Notes: generated by a model not told the origin, from the sequence alone. Counted from the stretch's first letter, positions 36,972 through 48,633 are shown. The stretch is DNA of 64,000 nt from Candidatus Pelagibacter sp. RS39 (GCF_002101315.1 NZ_CP020777.1:558001-622000); one strand, 5' to 3'. Program-made: numbers and translations.

Positions 36972-37709
36972 ATGACAAATAAATATATGTATTTTATCGC
37001 AAATTGGAAAATGTTTGGTGGATTAAGTACATTAAATTCACTTACTAAAGTAATTAAATTTTTGAAAATTTTTAAAAAGTCAAAAAATACTAAAATAATT
37101 TATTGCCCACCGAATACATTAATTCACCCAATGTTTAAGAAGATCATGAATTCCAAAATTCAAGTTGGAGCTCAAAATTGTCATGAAAGTCTTACATATG
37201 GTGCTTCAACCGGTTCTATAAATTCTACGATGTTAAAGAATGTTGGAGCCAAATATGTTATTCTAGGTCATTCAGAAAATCGTGAGTCTGGTGAGACAGA
37301 TAAATTAATTAATACTAAGATTAAAGCAGCAACTAAATCAGGTTTAAAAGTTATTTTTTGTATCGGTGAAACTTTAGGTCAAAAAAGAAAAAAAATTACT
37401 AACAAAATTTTATTAAAGCAAATTACATTAGGTCTGCAAAAAGTTAAGAGAAGAAAAAATATTGTTATTGCTTATGAACCTGTGTGGTCAATTGGGACAG
37501 GTGTTATACCTAAATCAGATGACTTATTTAAAACTATTAATTTTATTAAAAAGAAAGTTAAAAATATTAAAGTTTTATATGGGGGTTCGGTAAATCCAAA
37601 AAATATAAATGAATTAAAATTAATAAAAAATATTGATGGATTTCTAATAGGAGGAGCTTCACAAGATCCCAAAAAATTTATTGATATAATCAAAAAAACA
37701 TATAATTAA
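36972..37709 (+). CDS. tpiA: Triose-phosphate isomerase
   Basis: Interconverts dihydroxyacetone phosphate and glyceraldehyde 3-phosphate. The N-terminal ANWKMFGG (Lys at ~13), catalytic His in LGHSENRESGETD (about residues 97-109), catalytic Glu in IAYEPVWSIGTG (about 160-171), and the phosphate loop LYGGSVNPKN near 199 are all intact. Length is 245. An alternative ATG five codons downstream would keep all motifs. It begins the tpiA-secG-pyrG-kdsA-eno run typical of alphaproteobacteria. Confidence 0.97.
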   Translation: MTNKYMYFIANWKMFGGLSTLNSLTKVIKFLKIFKKSKNTKIIYCPPNTLIHPMFKKIMNSKIQVGAQNCHESLTYGASTGSINSTMLKNVGAKYVILGHSENRESGETDKLINTKIKAATKSGLKVIFCIGETLGQKRKKITNKILLKQITLGLQKVKRRKNIVIAYEPVWSIGTGVIPKSDDLFKTINFIKKKVKNIKVLYGGSVNPKNINELKLIKNIDGFLIGGASQDPKKFIDIIKKTYN

Positions 37710-37714
37710 CCCTC

Positions 37715-38008
37715 ATGGAAAACATATTGTTAGTGTTAAATATCATTCTAGCTTTAGTTTTAGTTTTGTTAGTTTTAATGCAAAAATCTGAAGGTGGAGC
37801 TCTTGGAATCGGAGTTTCTCAGGAAAACATGATGTTTTCAAAGTCAGCAGGAAATTTTATGACAAAAGCAACCGGTGTTGTTGCAACTCTATTTATCATA
37901 TGCAGTTTAGCTTTAACGATCGTATCTAGAGGTGATTTAACACCTTCTAGCTCAGTTTTAGATCAAGTTGAAGAAGATACACCAACGATCCCAGAAAATA
38001 ATAATTAA
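37715..38008 (+). CDS. secG: Protein translocase subunit SecG
   Basis: Small inner-membrane partner of SecYE. It has two hydrophobic helices (about residues 3-20 and 53-71) flanking the conserved loop VLMQKSEGGALGIGVSQENMMFSKSAGNFMT-type segment, whose GGALG and F-S-RGxxxFLT-like spacing fits SecG. The 97-residue length with an acidic C-terminal tail is typical. It lies 5 bases after tpiA, the usual place. Confidence 0.92.
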   Translation: MENILLVLNIILALVLVLLVLMQKSEGGALGIGVSQENMMFSKSAGNFMTKATGVVATLFIICSLALTIVSRGDLTPSSSVLDQVEEDTPTIPENNN

Positions 38009-38039
38009 TACTTTTCATTTACTTTTTTATTAGCTATAA

Positions 38040-40486
<2,447 letters not shown>

Positions 40487-40492
40487 AAATAA

Positions 40493-41749
40493 GTGAGTAA
40501 AATTTCAAAAGTAAAAGCCCGACAAGTTTTCGATAGTAGAGGTAATCCGACAATAGAAGCTGAGGTTTTTGTGAAAAACCAAAGTGCAATTGCAATTTGC
40601 CCCTCAGGTGCATCGACAGGAACTTATGAAGCTTTCGAAAAAAGAGATAAAAACAATAAAAGATACTTAGGAAAAAGTGTTCTGAATGCAATTAATTTAG
40701 TCAACACTAAAATCTCAAACAAACTTAAAGGTCAAAGTGTACACAATCAAGAGAGAATAGACTCTATAATGATTAATTTAGATGGAACTAGACAAAAAAC
40801 AAAGTTAGGAGCTAATTCTATATTAGCTGTATCAATGGCAGCAAAAAAACTTTCAGCAAAAATTAACAAACAACCATTGTATAAAACTTTCCTAGTAAAA
40901 AATAATTATAGATTACCCTTTCCACTTATGAATATAATTAATGGCGGAGCACATGCTAATAATGGTTTGAGAATTCAAGAATTTATGATTAGACCAGATC
41001 GTGCAAAAAATTTTTCTGATGCGATGAGAATTTGTTTTTTGGTGATTAAAAATTTAAGTAAGATTATTGAGAATAAAGGATTATCTACATCTGTTGGAGA
41101 TGAGGGTGGATTTGCACCTATGATTAACAATAATAATCAAGCATTAGATTTAATTGTTTCAGCTATTAAGAAGTCAGGTTTTGTAAACGGTAAAGATGTT
41201 TCAATCTGTTTGGATGTAGCTGCAAATGAATTATATGAAAAAAATAAGTACTCTATTCATTCTAAAAGCTATATTTCTGTAGAAAAATCTATTCAAGAAT
41301 ATAAAAAAATTATTAATAAATACAAAATTAAATCAATCGAAGATCCTTTCGCAGAGAATGATTGGATGTCATGGAGCAAGTTAATGAAATCTCTACAAAA
41401 AGTACAGATTGTAGGTGATGATCTTTATGTCACTAATCTTGAGCGACTTAAGAAGGGTTTTTTAAATTTATCATCAAATGCAATTTTAATTAAACTTAAT
41501 CAAATCGGCACTGTTTCAGAGACTTTAGATGTAATTAGATTTGCTCAAACTATAGGATTTAAAACAATCATTTCGCATAGATCTGGCGATAGTGAAGATA
41601 CATTTATTGCTGACTTAGCAGTGGGTACTAATTCTAACCAAATTAAAACAGGATCTTTAGCTAGATCAGAAAGAGTTGCTAAATATAACCAATTATTACG
41701 TATAGAAGAAGAACTTGGAAAAAAAGCTAGAATGAATAAGATTCATTAA
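40493..41749 (+). CDS. eno: Enolase
   Basis: Converts 2-phosphoglycerate to PEP in glycolysis. The N-terminal ARQVFDSRGNPTIEAEV, SVGDEGGFAP near residue 201, metal ligands in CLDVAANELYE, SIEDPFAENDW and VGDDLYVTN, the catalytic lysine in LIKLNQIGT, and SHRSGDSEDTFIADLAVG near 361 are all present. Length 418 is slightly below the usual ~430. The start is GTG at 40493, six bases after the kdsA stop. The stop overlaps the ftsB ATG by one base. Confidence 0.97.
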   Translation: MSKISKVKARQVFDSRGNPTIEAEVFVKNQSAIAICPSGASTGTYEAFEKRDKNNKRYLGKSVLNAINLVNTKISNKLKGQSVHNQERIDSIMINLDGTRQKTKLGANSILAVSMAAKKLSAKINKQPLYKTFLVKNNYRLPFPLMNIINGGAHANNGLRIQEFMIRPDRAKNFSDAMRICFLVIKNLSKIIENKGLSTSVGDEGGFAPMINNNNQALDLIVSAIKKSGFVNGKDVSICLDVAANELYEKNKYSIHSKSYISVEKSIQEYKKIINKYKIKSIEDPFAENDWMSWSKLMKSLQKVQIVGDDLYVTNLERLKKGFLNLSSNAILIKLNQIGTVSETLDVIRFAQTIGFKTIISHRSGDSEDTFIADLAVGTNSNQIKTGSLARSERVAKYNQLLRIEEELGKKARMNKIH

Positions 41750-42057
41750 TGCTTCAAAGATTAAAAAAAAATTATTTTCTACTTATATCATTTTTTTTAA
41801 TTATATATTTTTTCTTCAATCTTTTATCAGGTGAAAGAGGATTAATTTCCTATTATGAAAAAAAACAAATTTTAAAAGATTTAAGAATTAAGGAATTATC
41901 ATTAAAAAATCAAATAAATGACTTGGATTTTAAGAATTCATTATTAAGTGACAATCTAGATCTTGATTATATTGAAACTTTAATTAGAGAAAGATTCTTA
42001 TTTGGGAAAAAAAATGAAAAAATCTATATTATAAAAAAAGATGAGACAAAAAATTAG
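41749..42057 (+). CDS. ftsB: FtsB/DivIC-type septum formation initiator
   Basis: Bitopic cell-division protein of the FtsQLB subcomplex. The 102-residue product has one N-terminal helix (about residues 9-25), [10 protein letters not shown] and a coiled-coil stretch (about 37-70), and the C-terminal [21 protein letters not shown] typical of the family (DxDYIEEIARExL). The position after eno is standard. In relatives the pdh genes come next; here lipA does, overlapping by 17 bases. Confidence 0.86.
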   Translation: MLQRLKKNYFLLISFFLIIYFFFNLLSGERGLISYYEKKQILKDLRIKELSLKNQINDLDFKNSLLSDNLDLDYIETLIRERFLFGKKNEKIYIIKKDETKN

Positions 42058-42973
42058 ACCAAGACATCCTGAAAAAATAAAAAATCCAATTAATCCAATT
42101 AAGAAAAAACCTGACTGGATTAGATCTAAATTAAATAATAGTAGAGAATTTTTTTTAACAAAATCAATTGTAAATAAGAATAATCTTGTAACAGTTTGTC
42201 AGGAAGCAAATTGTCCAAATATAACTGAGTGTTGGAGTAAAAGACATGCAACCTTTATGATAATGGGTGACACATGTACAAGAGCTTGTGCTTTTTGTGA
42301 TGTAAAAACTGGTAAACCAGAAAAATTAGATAAGTTAGAACCAATTAAAATATCTCAAGCAGTTAAAAAATTAGATCTAAAACACGTTGTAATTACTTCA
42401 GTTGATAGAGATGATTTGGATGATGGTGGCTCAAATCATTTTTATGAAGTTATAAATCAAATTAGAAAAACTAATCCTAATACAACTATAGAAGTTTTGA
42501 CTCCTGATTTTTTAAGAAAGGGTGATGCTTATAAGAAAGTACTTGAAGCTAATCCAGATGTTTTTAATCACAATATTGAAACTGTTCCCAGTCTTTATCT
42601 AAAAGTAAGACCTGGCTCAAGATACTTTGCATCTCTTGAACTTTTAAAAAATGCGAAAAAAATGAATAAGAAGGTTTTTACTAAATCAGGAATAATGGTT
42701 GGTCTAGGTGAGACTAGAGATGAAATCTTACAAGTAATGGATGATTTAAAATCTGCCGATGTAGACTTTTTAACAATCGGACAATATTTACAACCATCTG
42801 TAAAACACTTTCCACTAGATAGATATTATAAACCTGAGGAATTTAAAGAATTGGGTGATATTGCAAAAGCAAAAGGTTTTTTATTAGTTTCCTCATCACC
42901 TTTAACAAGATCTTCATATCATGCAGATGAAGACTTTTCAAAACTTCAACAAAATAGATTAAAAAACTATTAA
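42041..42973 (+). CDS. lipA: Lipoyl synthase
   Basis: Radical SAM enzyme that inserts two sulfurs into protein-bound octanoate. The auxiliary-cluster motif [12 protein letters not shown] is at about residues 53-64, the radical SAM motif CTRACAFC at about 79-86, and the C-terminal RSSYHADE serine motif near 288-295. All are complete. Length 310 is normal. It follows ftsB directly, overlapping 17 bases, where other alphaproteobacteria have pdhABC and lpd in between. Confidence 0.97.
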   Translation: MRQKIRPRHPEKIKNPINPIKKKPDWIRSKLNNSREFFLTKSIVNKNNLVTVCQEANCPNITECWSKRHATFMIMGDTCTRACAFCDVKTGKPEKLDKLEPIKISQAVKKLDLKHVVITSVDRDDLDDGGSNHFYEVINQIRKTNPNTTIEVLTPDFLRKGDAYKKVLEANPDVFNHNIETVPSLYLKVRPGSRYFASLELLKNAKKMNKKVFTKSGIMVGLGETRDEILQVMDDLKSADVDFLTIGQYLQPSVKHFPLDRYYKPEEFKELGDIAKAKGFLLVSSSPLTRSSYHADEDFSKLQQNRLKNY

Positions 42974-43431
42974 TGCCAAAAGCTTCAGTTAAGCGATTAA
43001 TTGAATGTAAAAAAAAAGATCTAATCGATTTAGTTTTGGATATTGAAAAATATCCAGAATTTGTCCCATTCTGTTACGATGCAAGAATATATGAAAATAA
43101 AAATGAAGGTGATTTAACAAAAATAATTGCAGATTTAACAATAGGCAAAGGACCATTTAAAGATACTTATAAAAGCGACGTGGTTTTTAATAGAAAGGAA
43201 GACTCAATATTTGTTAAGAATATAGAGGGACCCCTGAATCATTTATCCAATAATTGGATTTTTGTAGATAAAGAGAATGGAATTACCGAAGTTACTTTTG
43301 ATATTGATTTTGAAATCAAAAATAAATTTTTAAACTCTTTAATGGCAGTATCTTTTCAATTTGGATTAGAGAAAATAGCTGATGCATTTCAAAAAAGAGC
43401 AGAAAAGTTATTTAGCAGCTCTAAGAACTAG
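42973..43431 (+). CDS. RatA/Coq10-like START-domain protein
   Basis: A 152-residue single-domain protein of the polyketide cyclase/START fold. LIDLVLDIEKYPEFVPFCYDARIYE (about residues 16-40) is the conserved block shared by RatA toxins and Coq10, and FDIDFEIKNKFLNSLM appears near 115. In alphaproteobacteria this gene follows lipA and is usually taken as a ubiquinone-binding (Coq10-like) respiratory factor. The toxin role of E. coli RatA need not apply. The last 24 bases overlap pncC on the other strand. Confidence 0.85.
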   Translation: MPKASVKRLIECKKKDLIDLVLDIEKYPEFVPFCYDARIYENKNEGDLTKIIADLTIGKGPFKDTYKSDVVFNRKEDSIFVKNIEGPLNHLSNNWIFVDKENGITEVTFDIDFEIKNKFLNSLMAVSFQFGLEKIADAFQKRAEKLFSSSKN

Positions 43432-43869
43432 ATTTAAGGCCTTTTTTACAGTAGCTTTTTGTATCAAAGATCTTTTTTTACTTTTGAATAAACACTTTAT
43501 TACTTGGGTTTTGTTTCCTTTTTTTAGCCCAATATAAACTAAGCCTACAGGTTTTTCTTTAGTGCCACCTCTGGGTCCTGCAATACCAGTAATTGAAACA
43601 TTGATATTGGCTTTTGAAATTTTAGATAAATTATTAACCATTGAATGGCAACATTCAGAACTTACGGCACCATATTTCTTAATAATATTCTTATTGACTT
43701 TTAAAATCTTAATTTTTGCTTGATTTGAGTAGGTGATCAAACCTAAATTAAATATTTTTGAAGCACCATTTATTGAAGTGATAGCACTGGCAAATAATCC
43801 ACCTGTGCAGGATTCTGCAACTGATATTTTAACTTTTTTTCTAATTAATAATTTGATTAATGATTTCAT
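43408..43869 (-). CDS. pncC: CinA C-terminal-type nicotinamide-nucleotide amidase
   Basis: A 153-residue stand-alone CinA C-terminal domain that deamidates NMN to nicotinate mononucleotide. The family block ISVAESCTGGLFASAITSINGAS begins near residue 16, with the catalytic serine region, and NVSITGIAGPRGGTKEKPVGLVYIGL near 87. I chose the ATG at 43869, which forms TAATG with the pgpA stop. An in-frame ATG 33 bases upstream would sit inside pgpA. The C-terminus overlaps the ratA-like gene tail to tail. Confidence 0.9.
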   Translation of the reverse strand: MKSLIKLLIRKKVKISVAESCTGGLFASAITSINGASKIFNLGLITYSNQAKIKILKVNKNIIKKYGAVSSECCHSMVNNLSKISKANINVSITGIAGPRGGTKEKPVGLVYIGLKKGNKTQVIKCLFKSKKRSLIQKATVKKALNLVLRAAK

Positions 43870-44372
43870 TACACAAAATAACTGCTTAAAACCATAAAAC
43901 AAATTAAAGATAAAACAACATAAAATCCTGCAATTACATCATCCATAATTACACCAAAACTATTTTTGAAGTTTTTATCAAAAAAACTTACAGGAAATGG
44001 TTTTGCAATATCAAAAAATCTGAATAACACAAAACAAATACCGTAAAAAATTAAAGCTTCATTTGGTGATTTTTCTGTGCCATGTGAAATTTCATAAAGA
44101 TAAATCGGAATCGATTGACCAATAAATTCATCAATAATTACTTCTTTCGGATCTTTATTTTCATTATCTTTAATATGATGTGCTACAGCTGAAAAAGATA
44201 AAATGAAAACAAATATTAAAAATAATAATATTAAGTTTGAAGGTAAATTGAATATGTGAAAAAAAATGTAAAGAATAATTACTGTGGCTAAAGATCCAAA
44301 AGTACCTGGAATTTTTGGAATTCTTCCTAAACCAAACATTGTAACGAACAAAGTATTAAGAGTTTTAATCAT
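43869..44372 (-). CDS. pgpA: Phosphatidylglycerophosphatase A
   Basis: Membrane phosphatase that makes phosphatidylglycerol. LFVTMFGLGRIPKIPGTFGSLAT (about residues 8-30), VIIDEFIGQSIPIYL near 78 with the catalytic acidic pair, FRFFDIAKPFPVSFFD near 117, and FGVIMDDVIAGF near 138 match the PgpA family. It has four helices and 167 residues, normal. It overlaps ispDF by 8 bases and sits before pncC, the usual alphaproteobacterial order. Confidence 0.94.
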   Translation of the reverse strand: MIKTLNTLFVTMFGLGRIPKIPGTFGSLATVIILYIFFHIFNLPSNLILLFLIFVFILSFSAVAHHIKDNENKDPKEVIIDEFIGQSIPIYLYEISHGTEKSPNEALIFYGICFVLFRFFDIAKPFPVSFFDKNFKNSFGVIMDDVIAGFYVVLSLICFMVLSSYFV

Positions 44373-45471
44373 ATTTTGTTATTGAAATAATTACTTCACA
44401 TGCAATAGCTTTTTCTTTTCCAATCAAACCAAGTTTTTCAACTGTTTTACCTTTTAAATTTATTAAATCTTTTTTCAACATCATGAGTTTGGATATAGAG
44501 TTAATGATATGATCTCTGTATTTTGATACCTTAGGTTGTTCACAAATCAAATTTATATCTAAATTATTTATAGAAAAATTTGATTTATAAAGACTTTCAA
44601 TGACTGGTTTTAATATTTTTGGAGATCTAATATTTTTATATTTTTTTGTGTTAGGAAAAAAAGATCCAATATCTTTATTTCTCATTGCACCTAAAATAGC
44701 ATCTATGATTGAATGTAAAATAACATCTCCATCTGAGTGTCCTTTCAATCCTGAGTGAAAAGGTATCTTAGCACCACCTAAATAAAGCTTTTTGTTTTTA
44801 ACTAATTTATGAATGTCAAAACCAATTCCAAAAAAAGTTTTATTTAATTTTACATCACTTTTAAAAGTAATTTTATTATTAGTATTTTCTCCTTTTATAA
44901 ACTTTATTTTTCTATTTTTATTTATAAATAAAGTTGCTTCATCTGTAATTTTATTTTTTTCATTAATTGCAAGTTCGTATAATTTTTTAAATTTGAATGC
45001 CTGTGGTGTTTGAGTTAGATAAGTGTTTTCTCTATTAAGATTAAATAATTCATTTTTTACTTTATATTTTATTGTATCTTTAGAATTTATATATGGAATT
45101 ACAGCAATATTTTTTTTTAAATGATTTAATAGTTGTTTTAACAATTTTATAGTAAAATCAGGTCTCGCAGCGTCATGAATAAGAATGTTGTTAGGTTTAT
45201 ACTTTTTAAGATATTTTAAAGCTATCAAAGATGAGTCAGATCTTTCTTTACCACCCTTTATTATTTTGACTGAGTTATGAATTTTTTTTTTTTTAAAATG
45301 TTTAATGTTGTTAGTTACAACTAAAATATTTTTAAATAGCTTAGAATTTAATGATTTTTCAATAGAGTGATCAATAATTTCTTTATTTTTATAATTATAG
45401 AATTGCTTTGGTATTTTTTTATGAAATCTCTTACTTTTTCCAGCAGCTAATATTACAAAATAGTTGTTCAT
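44365..45471 (-). CDS. ispDF: Bifunctional IspD/IspF (MEP pathway)
   Basis: Fusion of two MEP isoprenoid enzymes. The IspD half (cytidylyltransferase, residues 1-~205) has VILAAGKSKRFHKKIPKQF and ILIHDAARPDF near 117. The IspF half (2C-methyl-D-erythritol 2,4-cyclodiphosphate synthase, ~210-368) starts FFGIGFDIHKLV, with zinc ligands in FDIHKL and GHSDGDVILHSIIDAILGA. The fusion is typical for alphaproteobacteria. The start lies only 26 bases from ntrY, which is transcribed the other way. Confidence 0.96.
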   Translation of the reverse strand: MNNYFVILAAGKSKRFHKKIPKQFYNYKNKEIIDHSIEKSLNSKLFKNILVVTNNIKHFKKKKIHNSVKIIKGGKERSDSSLIALKYLKKYKPNNILIHDAARPDFTIKLLKQLLNHLKKNIAVIPYINSKDTIKYKVKNELFNLNRENTYLTQTPQAFKFKKLYELAINEKNKITDEATLFINKNRKIKFIKGENTNNKITFKSDVKLNKTFFGIGFDIHKLVKNKKLYLGGAKIPFHSGLKGHSDGDVILHSIIDAILGAMRNKDIGSFFPNTKKYKNIRSPKILKPVIESLYKSNFSINNLDINLICEQPKVSKYRDHIINSISKLMMLKKDLINLKGKTVEKLGLIGKEKAIACEVIISITKYD

Positions 45472-45497
45472 TCCTTTAAATACTATAATTCTTAAAT

Positions 45498-47276
45498 ATG
45501 GTTGAATTTTTGAAAAAAAATATTTTCATAATTTTCCTATCTAGTATCACACTATTTTTAGGATTTTTAACTTTTTTAACATTTATAGACAGAAGTTTTA
45601 TTGAATTAAATCAAGATAATTTACAATATTTATTGCTTGTAAATATTTTATTACTTTTATTATTATTCGCATTCATTTTCTTTGAGGTTAAAAAATCCAT
45701 TCGAAATGATATTGATAAAGATGGTTTAAAATCAAATAAAAAATATATTACTTATTTTTCACTTTTCACATTAATACCTTCAATATTAATTTCAATTTTT
45801 TCACTTTTTTTATTTTCTTTTGCACTTGAAAAATATTTCGATAAAAAAGTAACAACTGTCGTAAACAATTCCTATGAACTTGCCAAAAGTTATGTTGAGG
45901 AAGTAAGAAATAAGATTGAATCTGATATTATATTAATTGCCTTTGATACAAATAAAAGTTCTAAATTTTTAAATGACAATAAAAATGAATATATAAGGTT
46001 TTTAAAAACTCAAAGATTAATTAGAGATATTGATGAAATACATATCATTGATCAAAATAAAAAATTATTATTTACGAATTTAGATGATCGTACAAAATAT
46101 ATTCCTCCAATAGATAAAACACTAAAACTCGTATTAGATGATGATAGACCTCTTAAAATAATAAATGCTCCTGAAAATATCTCAGCCGCTATAATCAGAC
46201 TTCAAGCTTTTGAGAATAGATTTTTATATATTGTAAAATATCTTGATAAAGATATATCAAAATATTTGAATGAGTCTCAGGAGGCAATTAATTTTTATTA
46301 TACTGTTGAGGAAAGGAGCACAGGTATAAAAATTTCCTTTGCAATAATATATATAATTATAGTTACTCTTTTACTTTTCATATCAATTACTATTGCTATT
46401 AGATTTTCTTCAAGATTTTTTAGGTCTATAAATAATCTAATTTCTGCATCTACAGCAATAGGAGAAGGTGATTTAACCACAAAAGTTCCTGAGATAAAAA
46501 CAGATAAAGATTTGGAAATTTTAAATAAGAATTTCAATTCAATGATTGTTAGATTAAAAAATCAGCAAGATAAATTGATTATTAATGAAAGATATGAAGC
46601 CTGGGGCAATCTTGCAAGAAAATTAGCCCATGAAATAAAGAATCCCCTTACTCCAATTCAATTATCAATCGATAGAATAAAAGAGAAATATATTCATCAG
46701 GTTGATAAAAATGAGAAAAATAATTTCGAGGAAAATTTGAAAATTATAAATAATCAGATTAAACAAATAGGTAATTTGGTTAATGAATTTTCTGATTTTG
46801 CCAGAATGCCTAAACCAGTTTTAAAGAAAAATGATTTAATTAAAATAATTCATGAAAATATCAAATTATTGTCCGAAATAGACTCTTCGATAACAATTAG
46901 TTTAGATAATAAAAAACCTTCAATCTTATTAAAGTGTGACAAAGAGCAAATTAGTAGAGTAATTTTTAATTTGATTAAAAACTCTGTTGAAAGTATCCAG
47001 CAAAAAGCTGAAAATACCAGTAATTTCGATAAAATTATTACTATTGAAATTTTTGAGAGAAATAACCAAATCTATATTATAATTAAAGACAGTGGGTTAG
47101 GTTTTGAAAATATTAAAAATAATATTAAAGATATTTTAAATCCTTACTTTACTACAAAAAAAAATGGTACAGGATTAGGTCTTTCGATAGTAAATAAAAT
47201 TATTAATGATCATAATGGTGAAATAAATTTTGTTTCGATCCCAAATGGAGCAAAAATAGAAATTATATTTAATTAA
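45498..47276 (+). CDS. ntrY: Sensor histidine kinase NtrY
   Basis: Membrane histidine kinase, in alphaproteobacteria tied to nitrogen and redox responses. Helices are at about residues 9-30, 44-62 and 88-110, then an extracytoplasmic region, a helix at ~279-301, HAMP (~302-355), and the phospho-acceptor domain ARKLAHEIKNPLTPIQLS with His378. ATPase boxes are NLIKNSVESI, DSGLGFENI and GTGLGLSIVNKII. The usual PAS domain between HAMP and kinase is absent, which explains the short length (592, against ~750). It pairs with NtrX immediately downstream. Confidence 0.92.
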   Translation: MVEFLKKNIFIIFLSSITLFLGFLTFLTFIDRSFIELNQDNLQYLLLVNILLLLLLFAFIFFEVKKSIRNDIDKDGLKSNKKYITYFSLFTLIPSILISIFSLFLFSFALEKYFDKKVTTVVNNSYELAKSYVEEVRNKIESDIILIAFDTNKSSKFLNDNKNEYIRFLKTQRLIRDIDEIHIIDQNKKLLFTNLDDRTKYIPPIDKTLKLVLDDDRPLKIINAPENISAAIIRLQAFENRFLYIVKYLDKDISKYLNESQEAINFYYTVEERSTGIKISFAIIYIIIVTLLLFISITIAIRFSSRFFRSINNLISASTAIGEGDLTTKVPEIKTDKDLEILNKNFNSMIVRLKNQQDKLIINERYEAWGNLARKLAHEIKNPLTPIQLSIDRIKEKYIHQVDKNEKNNFEENLKIINNQIKQIGNLVNEFSDFARMPKPVLKKNDLIKIIHENIKLLSEIDSSITISLDNKKPSILLKCDKEQISRVIFNLIKNSVESIQQKAENTSNFDKIITIEIFERNNQIYIIIKDSGLGFENIKNNIKDILNPYFTTKKNGTGLGLSIVNKIINDHNGEINFVSIPNGAKIEIIFN

Positions 47277-48632
47277 ATGAGCATAGAAATATTAATTGTT
47301 GACGATAATTCAGACATAAGAAATATCTTGAATGATCTTATTGAAGATGCAGGCTATAAAACACGATTAGCTGCAAACTATAATCAAGCGTTAAATGAAA
47401 TTGACAAAAAAATGCCAGATGTAGCAATACTTGATGTTAAGTTAGATAAAGGTGACAATGATGGTATACAACTTCTAACACATATAAAATCAAAAAATAA
47501 TGATGTGCCTGTAATTATGATTTCAGGACATGCAAATATAGAGATGGCTGTTAACTCATTAAAACATGGGGCATTTGAATTTGTCGAAAAACCTTTTGAT
47601 AAAACAAGGTTATTAAATTTTATAAGTAGAGCTGTTGAAAATTTAAGTTTAAAGACACAAAACAAAGAATATGAGAATAAACTTTTCTCTTCATACGAAT
47701 TAATTGGTGATAGTAAAAATATTATTAATATAAAAGACCAAATTGAAAAAATTTCCATTACCGAAAGTAGAATTTTTATTAATGGTCCCTCAGGTTCTGG
47801 AAAGGAACTGATTGCACGAAAAATACATAAAAACTCAAAAAGAAAGAATAAACCTTTTGTGATAATTAATGGTGCTTTATTAGATAATGACAAATATGAT
47901 TTAGAGTTATTTGGAGAAGAAAAAAATGATGGATCTATATCTTACGGTGCATTAGAGAAAGCAAATAAAGGAACACTTTTGGTAGATCAGGTTTCAGAAA
48001 TACCACTAGCAATACAATCAAAAATTTTGAGAGTTTTAACAGATCAAAAATTTAAAAGAGTAAATGGCAATAATGATATTAATGTTGATGTAAGACTAAT
48101 TTGTTCATCTAGTAAAGATCTTAAACAAGAGATAGAATTAGGTAATTTTAGAGAAGATTTATTCCACAGATTAAATGTATTTGAAATTAATATTAAACCA
48201 TTAAGTGAGAGAATTTCAGATATACCATTACTTATAAAGTATTTTTCAAATAAAATTTCTGAAAGTTATAATATTAAAAATTTAGAAATTGATGAAAACA
48301 ATAGTTACATTTTGAATCATGAGTGGCATGGAAATGTAAGAGAATTAAGAAATTTAATTGAGAGAATTGCAATATTACAACCAAATACTCAAGAAAAAAT
48401 ATCTAATATTATTAAGGAGTCTCTAAAATCTGGGGCAAATATCAGTAGATTTAATGAAAATAGTTTATCCGTGCCTTTAAAAGAGGCTAGAGAAAAGTTT
48501 GAAAAAGAGTATTTAAGTCTTCAACTTAAAAAGTTTAATGGAAATATATCTAAAACAGCTACTTTTGTTGGCATGGAAAGAAGTGCCCTACATAGAAAAC
48601 TTAAGGGTCTTGGAATAAAAGAATTTAATTAA
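47277..48632 (+). CDS. ntrX: NtrX response regulator with degenerate AAA+ domain
   Basis: Partner of NtrY. The receiver domain has acidic residues at 9-10 and phospho-acceptor Asp53 (ILDVKL), with Lys105 in VEKPFD. The AAA+ domain keeps Walker A GPSGSGKE (170-177) but not the GAFTGA sigma-54 loop: ELFGEEKNDGSISYGALE replaces it. Walker B reads LLVDQ, not LFLDE. A Fis-type helix-turn-helix ends the protein (SKTATFVGMERSALHRKLKGLG). It is probably a DNA-binding regulator that does not activate sigma-54 promoters. The start follows ntrY without a gap. Confidence 0.92.
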   Translation: MSIEILIVDDNSDIRNILNDLIEDAGYKTRLAANYNQALNEIDKKMPDVAILDVKLDKGDNDGIQLLTHIKSKNNDVPVIMISGHANIEMAVNSLKHGAFEFVEKPFDKTRLLNFISRAVENLSLKTQNKEYENKLFSSYELIGDSKNIINIKDQIEKISITESRIFINGPSGSGKELIARKIHKNSKRKNKPFVIINGALLDNDKYDLELFGEEKNDGSISYGALEKANKGTLLVDQVSEIPLAIQSKILRVLTDQKFKRVNGNNDINVDVRLICSSSKDLKQEIELGNFREDLFHRLNVFEINIKPLSERISDIPLLIKYFSNKISESYNIKNLEIDENNSYILNHEWHGNVRELRNLIERIAILQPNTQEKISNIIKESLKSGANISRFNENSLSVPLKEAREKFEKEYLSLQLKKFNGNISKTATFVGMERSALHRKLKGLGIKEFN

Positions 48633-48633
48633 A

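Noticed and set aside
43870..43902. ATG 11 codons upstream for pncC
   Set aside because: It would extend pncC into pgpA, and the family block starts soon after the TAATG-coupled ATG at 43869.
47384..47893. 169-residue open frame on the minus strand
   Set aside because: Antisense to ntrX, with no ribosome site or recognisable family; a by-product of A+T-rich coding.
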